Assembly: GCA_963618015.1 (NCBI GenBank)
Contig: CAVEQS010000001.1
Coordinates: 1 to 64,000 of the forward strand
Direction of reading: 5' to 3'
DNA from: Apopatocola sp963618015
Lineage (GTDB): Bacteria > Bacillota > Clostridia > Oscillospirales > Oscillospiraceae
Length of the DNA: 64,000 nucleotides
Below, in pieces: positions 57,531 through 64,000 of this stretch (its first letter is position 1; each line of letters begins with the position of its first letter). The notes beneath the pieces were generated by a model. It did no database searches. It had not been told where the DNA came from and worked only from the letters and a program-made list of their open reading frames with translations. Position numbers and translations under genes: made by a program.

Positions 57531-58601
57531 ATGATCAAAAAAATAACCGTTATCGGCGCGGGGGCGACAGGCCATATGGTCGCAGCCGTTATGAGCATCC
57601 GCGGGTTTGAAGTCACGCTCACGGACGACGAGCGCTTTGCCGCGCGTCTCGGCGCGATCCAGAAGCTTGGAGGCATCCAGCTGCGCGGTGGAATGCGCGG
57701 CACGGGCATGCCCGCAAAGATCACAACGGACGCATCCGACGCTATCCCCGGAGCCGAGCTCATCTGCGTGGACGTTCCGGCCGACCGCCACGAGGAAATT
57801 GCGCGGCGGATCGCCCCGTATGTCAGCGACGGACAGCACATCCTTATCATCCCCGGCAATCTCGGCTCGTTTGTTTTCCGGCGCGTTTTCGACGAGCTCG
57901 GCGTGACGGCCAAGGTCACACTGACGGAAAAGGAAGGCAACATCGGTCCCTGCCGTCTCACGGCGGACGGCGAAGTCACTACCGGCTTCGGTCTCAATTT
58001 GAAGGGCAAGGTCGCCTCCCTCCCGTCGACGGATACGGAGCGGGTCATTGCGGCGCTTGACGGCGTTTTCGAGTACAGCGCAAATCAGAACGTTTTCGAA
58101 GGCGTCATCAATTCCGGCAACATGATCAACCACATTGCCAGCACGGTGCTCTCCGCCAACGAGATTGAGCACCACGGCGACACCTTCTCCCTGTTCAAAT
58201 ACGCCTTCACGCCGGCCTCGATCCGGTGTATCCTGCGCATCCGCGACGAGCGCAAAAAGGTCATCGATGCCATGGGACTCACCGAGCACGGCAATCCGAC
58301 GGGATTTCTCGATGACATCCAGCATATTGAGGATCATCCCGAGATTCACAACTTCTATGAGTATATGGACGGCCCGAACGCGCTCGATCACCGCTATCTC
58401 CACGAGGACTGCGGCTGCGCAGGAGCGTTTGCGGTATCCGTTGCCAAGCGGCTCGGGATCGAGGTTCCGGTGCTGGAATCCTTTGTCCGCGTTGCCGGCG
58501 CCATAAACGGCCGGGATTATCTCGGTGCAGACGGACGCTCGCTCGAAAATCTCGGCTTTGCCGGGAATATGTCTCTCGAAGAGATATACGCCAAAATCTG
58601 A
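57531..58601 (+). CDS. NAD(P) opine dehydrogenase-like protein
   Basis: A 356-residue protein. The N-terminal Rossmann motif is ITVIGAGATGHMVAAVMSIRG, and the domain ends near 180. The C-terminal alpha-helical domain is of the octopine/nopaline dehydrogenase type (NSGNMINHIASTVLSANEIEHHG, with the likely catalytic His in NMINH). Family enzymes reduce an imine between an amino acid and a 2-oxo acid, or run in reverse to cleave opines. Substrate unknown. TAGGAGGGA lies upstream of the ATG, a little far (about 12 nt). It has its own terminator on either side. Confidence 0.8.
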   Translation: MIKKITVIGAGATGHMVAAVMSIRGFEVTLTDDERFAARLGAIQKLGGIQLRGGMRGTGMPAKITTDASDAIPGAELICVDVPADRHEEIARRIAPYVSDGQHILIIPGNLGSFVFRRVFDELGVTAKVTLTEKEGNIGPCRLTADGEVTTGFGLNLKGKVASLPSTDTERVIAALDGVFEYSANQNVFEGVINSGNMINHIASTVLSANEIEHHGDTFSLFKYAFTPASIRCILRIRDERKKVIDAMGLTEHGNPTGFLDDIQHIEDHPEIHNFYEYMDGPNALDHRYLHEDCGCAGAFAVSVAKRLGIEVPVLESFVRVAGAINGRDYLGADGRSLENLGFAGNMSLEEIYAKI

Positions 58602-58624
58602 TAGTTTCCCTCTCTTTTCTCAGT

Positions 58625-58663
58625 TCAGCGGGTATGTTATTACGGCATATCCGCTGATTTTTT
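58625..58663 (+). terminator. Terminator of the opine-dehydrogenase-like gene
   Basis: TCAGCGG-TATG pairs with CATA-CCGCTGA, followed by TTTTTT. Confidence 0.82.
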
Positions 58664-58680
58664 CATTCTGCATCACGGAT

Positions 58681-58709
58681 TTGTTTTTTCCCTTTTCTCA
58701 TGATATAAT
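58681..58709 (+). promoter_or_regulatory. Promoter of the LysR pair
   Basis: TTGTTT (58681-58686) and TATAAT (58704-58709) with a 17-bp spacer. Confidence 0.6.
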
Positions 58710-58739
58710 TGCCTCACATACGTTGAGGGAGGGAACTGC

Positions 58740-59693
58740 GTGAGAGCGGAACAGTTTCAGTATCTGCTGGAGATAAAGCGGCTCGGCTCCATTTCGGCCG
58801 CCGCAAAGGAATTGAATATGAAACTGAATACTCTCGGAGCGATCGTTAAATCTGCGGAGGCGGAGCTCGGGTACACGATCTTTCGCCGGATGCCGCAGGG
58901 CATATCCGTTACCCCGGAGGGAGAACGGTTCATGGTGCTGGCGCAGGAGATCGCCGTGCAGTATGAGCAGCTTATCAGCCTGAAAAAGGATTCGGAGATG
59001 CACGTCAAGCCGATCTCGCTTATTATGACGCCAAGCATAAATGCCGGCCTGTCTCTCCCGCTGACGGATAAATACTACCGCTTTGAGCTTCACGGAGATC
59101 TGATGTTCGAAGAGGATTCCCGGCTGAACATTGCCAAACGCATCCTGAACAAGGATGCAAACATCGGGCTCACATATCTCACCCCGGCAGAGCTCCAGCG
59201 ATACCGCAGCGAGCTTCCGGCGCAGGGGGTCGAGATCGAAAACCTCCGCGAGGATCAGTTTTATCTGATAACGGCTCCGGATCACCCGCTCGCACGGGAG
59301 CGCGTCCTGTTCCACACGAGTCTCACAAACGAACGTATTGCGACCGTATCAACTTTCTGCGGAGATGACAGCCGCGTCATTCCCAAACCGCAGGACAGCC
59401 AGTGCGACAGCTATATATCGTTTCCCAACATTGCCGTTATGAAGCAGGCGATTTTGGAGCAGAACATGGTCGGTGTGCTCTCCGGCTTCACGATCATGAA
59501 CGACAGCAACATCTCCTCCTCGGAATTTGGGATCATCCCGCTCGGCGGCGACCATCACGCCTACATCTGTCTGCTGCATATCGCCAGGCCGAGACTGCGC
59601 TATCAGGAGCGCGTGCTGCTCACCTGCATCACCGACTTCTTTCGTCAGATGCCGCCCCTGCAATTCACTCACCGCGGAGGCACGCAGATATGA
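58740..59693 (+). CDS. LysR family transcriptional regulator (1)
   Basis: A 317-residue LysR-type regulator starting with GTG behind GGGAGGGAA. The N-terminal helix-turn-helix region FQYLLEIKRLGSISAAAKEL is typical up to the first helix. The recognition helix reads KLNTLGAIVKSAEAELG instead of the common SQPALSRQI pattern, so DNA specificity may be unusual. The remainder is the substrate-binding domain (ITAPDHPLAR). The stop overlaps the next ATG by 4 bp. Confidence 0.85.
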   Translation: MRAEQFQYLLEIKRLGSISAAAKELNMKLNTLGAIVKSAEAELGYTIFRRMPQGISVTPEGERFMVLAQEIAVQYEQLISLKKDSEMHVKPISLIMTPSINAGLSLPLTDKYYRFELHGDLMFEEDSRLNIAKRILNKDANIGLTYLTPAELQRYRSELPAQGVEIENLREDQFYLITAPDHPLARERVLFHTSLTNERIATVSTFCGDDSRVIPKPQDSQCDSYISFPNIAVMKQAILEQNMVGVLSGFTIMNDSNISSSEFGIIPLGGDHHAYICLLHIARPRLRYQERVLLTCITDFFRQMPPLQFTHRGGTQI

Positions 59694-60619
59694 GAATCGA
59701 ACATTTAAAATACCTGCTGGAGATCAACCGGCTGCATTCCATCTCGGAAGCCGCGGACGCCCTGTATCTCTGTCAGGCAACGCTGAGCCGCACGGTAAAG
59801 GCGATCGAGACGGAGCTGGGATTTACGATTTTTACCCGTTCGCGCAAAGGCGTTGTCCTCACTCCGGAGGGGGAGGCCGCGCTCTCCCTGGCGGAGGATA
59901 TATGCAGAGCCTATGACGAAGTACAGGAGATCGGCAAAGAGATCAGCACAAACCGGCTGCCCGTGAGCGTTATCAGCTCTCCAACCATATTGTCTGCGCT
60001 CGCGCTGCCGGTCAGCCGAATGTTTGCAGAGCTTGATCCCGGGTGCAGCCTTGTTTTCCACGGTGTGACCGGCAATGCGGTATACGACAGCATAATCAAT
60101 AACGAGGCACACATCGGGCTGACCTATTATTCTCAGGAGCAGCTCAGCGCCATGAAGGCGGTAGCGGAAAAATACAGGATCAAAATCAAAGCGCTGTTCC
60201 GGGATCGCTTCCATATCGTTGCCAGAAAAGGCAGCCCGCTGGCCAATGCTGCGGAGCTTTCCATTGAGGAGCTGCACGGTCAGTCGTTTGCGACGCTGAC
60301 GTATTATCAGCTTGCCGAAGCATCCCTGTGGTTTATGAAGAATATGCCCGCCGACTGCCATTGCACCAGCTATTCCAATGTTTCGCTCCTCAAGCAGGCC
60401 GTGGTAAAATACGATATGCTCGGCATTCTCAGCGGGTATTCCGCATTGTACGGTTCATCCGCGAGCAACGACGCATTGACGGCGATCCCGCTTGTCCGTC
60501 CCGATGATGACGACGGAATGGTTCTTTGTCTTGTATGTCAGGACGCGGCGAGCCTGAGACCCATAGAAAAGCTTTTGATAAACAGCATCGAGGACTATTT
60601 TTCAAAGCTGAAAGCCTAA
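59690..60619 (+). CDS. LysR family transcriptional regulator (2)
   Basis: A 309-residue LysR-type regulator with a more standard helix-turn-helix (LHSISEAADALYLCQATLSR, TVKAIETELGFTIFTR). The effector domain resembles that of its neighbour (HIGLTYYSQEQL versus ANIGLTYLTPAEL), so the two are tandem paralogues. Start: ATG at 59690, preceded by GCGGAGG at 9 nt. They probably control the divergent cluster (inference). Confidence 0.87.
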   Translation: MRIEHLKYLLEINRLHSISEAADALYLCQATLSRTVKAIETELGFTIFTRSRKGVVLTPEGEAALSLAEDICRAYDEVQEIGKEISTNRLPVSVISSPTILSALALPVSRMFAELDPGCSLVFHGVTGNAVYDSIINNEAHIGLTYYSQEQLSAMKAVAEKYRIKIKALFRDRFHIVARKGSPLANAAELSIEELHGQSFATLTYYQLAEASLWFMKNMPADCHCTSYSNVSLLKQAVVKYDMLGILSGYSALYGSSASNDALTAIPLVRPDDDDGMVLCLVCQDAASLRPIEKLLINSIEDYFSKLKA

Positions 60620-60658
60620 AAAACGGCTCATCCGATTGAAACGGATGAGCCGTTTTTT
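60618..60658. terminator. Bidirectional terminator
   Basis: AAAAAACGGCTCATCCG and CGGATGAGCCGTTTTTT form a long perfect stem around ATTGAAA between convergent genes. Confidence 0.9.
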
Positions 60659-60660
60659 CT

Positions 60661-61329
60661 TTATTCGTCCTTTTCTGAGTCTTTTTCTGTGGGTGTGTCG
60701 TTCTCCGTCTCCGGGGTGATCCCCGCGCCGTGCTTTTTGAACGCGGGCTCGGTGAAGAGCGACCAGAGCAGCATCAGCACAGCCGGCATAAACGCAAGCG
60801 GGAATATCCACTGCACGCTCAACCGCGCGATCTCCGCCGTCATCAGCACGAGCACCACGGTCGACGGCAGATGAGCCACAGCGAGCTTCAGCGCTGTTTT
60901 GTTCAGCGCGCCGAAGCCGAGCTTGCAGCGCGAGAGGATCGGAAATACCCAGCACGCCGCACCGAGCGGCAGCACCAGCGCGACATAGTACGCCGCGCCC
61001 GCCGCCCCGGCGGATGGCGTTTCGGCACTATACTGCCGCAGCAGCGCGAGCATCCAAAGCCCCAGCGCGGCGACCGCGCCCCAAAGCAGCGTCAGCAGCG
61101 CGCCCGGCACGAGTTCATTTTTGAATGTGCGGAAAAAGCGCTCGTAGGGCCGGGGCATTTTATAGCGTATGCAGCGCACGACACTATCATAGAGCGCCGT
61201 CGTCGCCGCGCCCAGCGTCAGCACAGGGATGCTGCACAAAAGCCACAGCACGCTCAGCGCCAGAATGTCCGTCAGCGTGTTCAGAGCCCGCCAGAGCCAG
61301 CCCTGATAGCGGAATATTCGGCCGAACAT
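60661..61329 (-). CDS. YesL family membrane protein (DUF624)
   Basis: A 222-residue membrane protein with the DUF624/YesL N-terminus (MFGRIFRYQGWLWRALNTLTDILALSVLWLLCSIPVLTLGAATTALY) and about five helices; the C-terminus is acidic. YesL-like proteins often lie in carbohydrate-uptake loci. Start ATG 61329, adjacent to a TTG; the stop of the upstream SGNH gene overlaps it. Confidence 0.8.
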   Translation of the reverse strand: MFGRIFRYQGWLWRALNTLTDILALSVLWLLCSIPVLTLGAATTALYDSVVRCIRYKMPRPYERFFRTFKNELVPGALLTLLWGAVAALGLWMLALLRQYSAETPSAGAAGAAYYVALVLPLGAACWVFPILSRCKLGFGALNKTALKLAVAHLPSTVVLVLMTAEIARLSVQWIFPLAFMPAVLMLLWSLFTEPAFKKHGAGITPETENDTPTEKDSEKDE

Positions 61330-61970
61330 CAAGTCAGCTCACGCACCACCGGCGCAAGCGCATCGGCAAGCTGACGATGCCCGCGGCGGCTGAGGTGCAT
61401 ATAGTCCACGGTGTTGAACTCCGCCACGCCTTCGGCGTCAAGGAACGCCCAGCCGTGCGAGGCGCACCGGCGGCGGTACTCCTCCGCCACGCCCATGGAT
61501 GTTGCGTGGCAGGATGCGCCCATGGCGGGGTCGTTATGTCCCGCGCCGATGTGCGGCGGCGCAACGATGAGAAGATTCGGCTTTCCGCCGCGCCACGCGG
61601 CGACGGTCTCCGCCTTCATGGCAAGGCGCTCCATGCCGATGCCGATGCACGCCGGGCTCGCATTGAAGCGCTCCTTCGTGTCGTTCGTGCCGAGCATGAT
61701 GATGAGCAGATCGACCGGCTCGTGCGACATCAGCGTGGAATAGATCACATCCAGCCCGGACATGCACTCGTGCAGCGGGTCGGGAAACACGGTCGTCCGG
61801 CCGGAAAGCCCCTCTTCCAGCACGAGATACTCCTCGCCCAGCGCCTTCTGCAAAAGGCACGTCCAGCGCTCGTCCTCGTTGAAGCGGTCGGTATGGCCGG
61901 CGGTATCGTTGGGATCGGCGCAGTAGCCATGGGTGTTGGAATCGCCAAAGCAGACAATGTGTTTTTTCAT
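61329..61970 (-). CDS. SGNH/GDSL hydrolase
   Basis: A 213-residue esterase with block I FGDSNTHGY near 7, the Gly of block II (EGLSGRTT), block III LGTNDTKERF, and block V DYMHLSRRGHRQL giving the catalytic Ser-Asn-His set. It is cytosolic (no signal peptide). In the context of sugar genes it could deacetylate O-acetylated sugars such as sialic acids (inference). AGGAGA precedes the ATG. Confidence 0.85.
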   Translation of the reverse strand: MKKHIVCFGDSNTHGYCADPNDTAGHTDRFNEDERWTCLLQKALGEEYLVLEEGLSGRTTVFPDPLHECMSGLDVIYSTLMSHEPVDLLIIMLGTNDTKERFNASPACIGIGMERLAMKAETVAAWRGGKPNLLIVAPPHIGAGHNDPAMGASCHATSMGVAEEYRRRCASHGWAFLDAEGVAEFNTVDYMHLSRRGHRQLADALAPVVRELT

Positions 61971-61995
61971 GCGCGTTCTCCTAATAAATGTATTT

Positions 61996-63378
61996 TTATT
62001 TCCGAAGCTCGGGCAAAGACGCGGCAGCCGCGGATTGGCCGACGCGGCGGAACTTCTCGTCCGGCAGGGCAAGGTGGATAAGCTCTGCCAGGTCGCTGTA
62101 CTCCTCGCGCAGCACGCGCTCGCACTCTTCTATCACGAGTTCACCGCCGGCCCCGGACATAACGCGCCCGAGCAGCAGCACGTGGCGGAAGTGGTACATA
62201 TCATGATACAGCGCGAGCGAATGCGCCAAATACACGCCAATGCTGCGGTATATCGCGGCGGCACGGATGTCGCCCTCTTCCATGAGCTTCTGCACGACCT
62301 TGAGCTTTTCGGCCGGGGACAGGCTGCTGTCCAGCGCGATGCCCGCCGCCGGGGCAAGCTTGATAACGCCGTCCTGCGAGAAGTATTTTACACCGCAGCC
62401 GATGTCCAGCGACCATTCGTCCTGCATCGCCTCGGGGTTTGCGTCCACCGGGATGAACGCCAGCTCGTTGAGCCAGCCGGTGATGTATCCGTTCTCGTCA
62501 ACATAGCCGCCCGCCTCGCTCGTACCCATGGCAATGCCGAGGATGTTCGTGTCCTCCAGGCTGATCGCCCCGGCGAGCGCCGTGACATCGCCGTCGTTGA
62601 AAATGCAGAACGGCACATCGCCGAACGTGTCGGTGATGGCGCGGATGTATATATCCTTGACCTTTGCGTCAAACAGATCCTGCGGCACCTTGAGGAAAAG
62701 CGACGCATTCATGGTGCGGTTATTGATGTATACACCGGCGCTCGACACGCCCACCGCGTCCACGCGCGGCATATGCTCTGCCGCCGTCCGGAGCGCGGCG
62801 ACGATGCCGTCGTAGTGATAGTCCGGGTCCGCGCTCGTCTTGGGAAACCACACGACCTCCTCGGAATACACGGTCTCGCCGTCTACGACGGCGGAGACCT
62901 TCCGGTCGCTTCCGCCTGCATCAAAGCCGATGCGGCAGCCGTCAAAGTGCCCGCCCGCGGGCCGGGGCGAATCCTTTGCCTCCGGCAGCGTGTCGGTATA
63001 GACGACCTCGAACGGCCTTTCATATATATTGGAGAAGTAATCCCAGTCAAACGCCTGGCAGCCGTCCGCGCTGAAGCATTCGCGGATGTACGTGTACATA
63101 TCGTGATCGCCGCTGATGTATACGCGCCAGCCGCCCTTCATCCACAGGATGGACTTGACGAGACGGCGGATATAATACCGGTCCGCTTCGAGCCGGTCAG
63201 GTGTACCGTGCAGGAACGTGCGAACCGATGCCATCTCACCGCCGCTGCGCTCCACGGCAATGCCGATGGGCTTTTTCGCCGATGCAAGAAAGGCGTGATT
63301 GAACTTATAGAGCGGGAAGAAACTGCTGTCAAGCTCCGGAAGATTTTGAACGTTTGCTTCAATTCCAAGATAGTTCAT
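61996..63378 (-). CDS. ROK-like actin-fold protein with N-terminal extension
   Basis: A 460-residue protein. Residues 1-about 150 form an unfamiliar domain. A ROK/BcrAD-type actin fold follows: IGFDAGGSDRKVSAVVDGE near 153, VGVSSAGVYIN, CIFNDGDVTALAG and LGIAMGTSEAGGYVDENG. The classical ROK zinc motif is not seen, and the phosphate-site DxGGT is replaced by DAGGS. It might be a sugar kinase or a sugar-sensing ATPase. GGAGGG precedes the ATG at 63378. Confidence 0.7.
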   Translation of the reverse strand: MNYLGIEANVQNLPELDSSFFPLYKFNHAFLASAKKPIGIAVERSGGEMASVRTFLHGTPDRLEADRYYIRRLVKSILWMKGGWRVYISGDHDMYTYIRECFSADGCQAFDWDYFSNIYERPFEVVYTDTLPEAKDSPRPAGGHFDGCRIGFDAGGSDRKVSAVVDGETVYSEEVVWFPKTSADPDYHYDGIVAALRTAAEHMPRVDAVGVSSAGVYINNRTMNASLFLKVPQDLFDAKVKDIYIRAITDTFGDVPFCIFNDGDVTALAGAISLEDTNILGIAMGTSEAGGYVDENGYITGWLNELAFIPVDANPEAMQDEWSLDIGCGVKYFSQDGVIKLAPAAGIALDSSLSPAEKLKVVQKLMEEGDIRAAAIYRSIGVYLAHSLALYHDMYHFRHVLLLGRVMSGAGGELVIEECERVLREEYSDLAELIHLALPDEKFRRVGQSAAAASLPELRK

Positions 63379-63433
63379 GCTGCGCACCCTCCAAATATAG
63401 AATATTTACCGGTGTGTCAAGCGACGCAAGGGT

Positions 63434-63462
63434 ATTATATCATGGCTTTCTGCGACTGTCAC
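63434..63462 (-). promoter_or_regulatory. Promoter of the ROK-SGNH-YesL operon
   Basis: On the minus strand GTGACA (63462-63457) and TATAAT (63439-63434) with a 17-bp spacer. Confidence 0.6.
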
Positions 63463-63498
63463 TAAGAAAAGCGAAAATTATTTCGAGATAAAATATAC

Positions 63499-63527
63499 TT
63501 GAAAATTATTTTCTTTAATGTTACCAT
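63499..63527 (+). promoter_or_regulatory. Promoter of the epimerase gene
   Basis: TTGAAA (63499-63504) and TACCAT (63522-63527) with a 17-bp spacer. A short direct repeat (ATAATGC) follows at 63527 and 63538. Confidence 0.5.
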
Positions 63528-63597
63528 AATGCCAGCATAATGCTACGAATGAATGCCAGACCTGCTGAAACCAACAAATCGGAAAGGGGCGTTTACG

Positions 63598-64000
63598 ATG
63601 GATAAGCAAAAACTGCAGAGCGTGCGGGAGTGGATACAGTCCGAGCTGAAAAAGAGCATCGATTTCTGGCTCAAAAACGGCATGGACGAGATCAACGGCG
63701 GCGTATACACCTGCCTGGACCGCAAGGGCGAGATCTATTCCACGGACAAAAGCGTATGGATGCAGGGGCGCTGCGGCTGGATCTTCGCGTACCTCTGCCA
63801 TGTTTACGGCGTACGCGAGGAGTGGCTGCGCGCATCGAAAAGCTGTCTCGACTTTATGGAGGCGCACTGCATAAACCGCGCCGCCGGGAACAGGATGTAC
63901 TTTACCGTCACCGCCGAGGGCGCGCCGCTCCGCCAGCGCCGGTACTGCTTCTCCGAGGCATTTTACGCCATGGCGAATGCGGAGTATTACGGCGTGACCG
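63598..64000 (+). CDS. N-acylglucosamine 2-epimerase family protein, cut by window end
   Basis: The first 134 codons of an AGE-family (alpha/alpha)6-barrel enzyme: FWLKNGMDEINGGVYTCLDR, then STDKSVWMQGRCGWIFAYL, and the conserved RQRRYCFSEAFYAMANAEYY. Members interconvert N-acetylmannosamine and N-acetylglucosamine or epimerise disaccharides. GGAAAGGGG lies 8 nt before the ATG. The gene continues past 64000. Divergent from the ROK-like operon, so a shared sugar regulon is likely. Confidence 0.85.
   Translation, partial: MDKQKLQSVREWIQSELKKSIDFWLKNGMDEINGGVYTCLDRKGEIYSTDKSVWMQGRCGWIFAYLCHVYGVREEWLRASKSCLDFMEAHCINRAAGNRMYFTVTAEGAPLRQRRYCFSEAFYAMANAEYYGVT

Noticed and set aside
1..64000. CRISPR arrays, rRNA, insertion sequences, prophage genes
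   Set aside because: No regularly spaced repeats, rRNA motifs, transposases with inverted ends, or phage structural genes were found on reading both strands.

Overview
The window looks like a piece of chromosome from an anaerobic, probably gut-dwelling Clostridia-type Bacillota, most likely in or near the Oscillospirales. The evidence is inferential: high GC, low-GC-Gram-positive style ribosome binding sites and TTGACA/TATAAT promoters, and families typical of that group (DUF4364, the radical SAM pair TIGR03960/TIGR03936, TmcAL, butyrate kinase, YqeC, DUF1015). Lipoprotein leaders ending in L-A-A-C-G are abundant. No rRNA, CRISPR array or intact mobile element was seen. Two tRNAs are present: Pro(CGG) and Leu(GAG).

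Layout. 0.1-4.8 kb (minus): DUF1015 protein, FtsH, Nudix hydrolase and MFS transporter in one operon whose promoter overlaps the terminator of the next operon. 4.9-9.7 kb (minus): a complete branched-chain amino acid ABC importer (livJHMGF). 9.9-13.6 kb: tmcAL, divergent ackA, and a membrane-anchored exported metallophosphoesterase. 13.7-15.8 kb: rplU-rpmA-obg. 15.8-18.7 kb: the methionine importer metNIQ, preceded by a consensus promoter, a 37-codon methionine-rich reading frame and an intrinsic terminator. 18.7-28.1 kb: small membrane protein, butyrate kinase, DUF4364, a conserved Cys-rich unknown, then a minus-strand operon (a translational GTPase fused to a Rae1-like nuclease, polysaccharide deacetylase, TRIC channel, YqeC, iron alcohol dehydrogenase). 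28.2-32.5 kb: a ferric-type ABC importer. 32.6-38.3 kb: DUF11 protein, DUF1275 protein, Pro-tRNA editing-domain protein, a hydroxyisocaproate-type dehydrogenase with branched-chain aminotransferase, and a methyltransferase. 38.3-44.5 kb: large MalT-type LuxR regulator, DUF2442, two lipoproteins and membrane proteins. 44.6-47.2 kb: accessory block with a decayed DJ-1/PfpI gene, an ATC-hydrolase family gene with a dyad in front, and membrane proteins, ending at tRNA-Pro. 47.5-50.2 kb: radical SAM pair and tRNA-Leu. 51.5-60.6 kb: an unassigned catabolic cluster (two MmgE/PrpD proteins, two maleate-isomerase-like proteins, SLC13 transporter, opine-dehydrogenase-like protein, two LysR regulators). 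60.7-64 kb: YesL, SGNH hydrolase, ROK-like protein and a divergent N-acylglucosamine 2-epimerase cut by the window end.

The strongest candidates for something undescribed are three. First is the Met/Cys-rich leader peptide with competing terminator and antiterminator pairings in front of metNIQ. It reads like a classical ribosome-mediated attenuator, in a setting where Bacillota usually use SAM riboswitches or T-boxes. Second is the 51.5-60.6 kb MmgE/PrpD, maleate-isomerase, opine-dehydrogenase and SLC13 cluster, including an MmgE/PrpD paralogue that has cleanly lost its second domain. Third is the fusion of a tetracycline-protection-like GTPase to a ribosome A-site endonuclease domain. All structures and alignments were done by eye.
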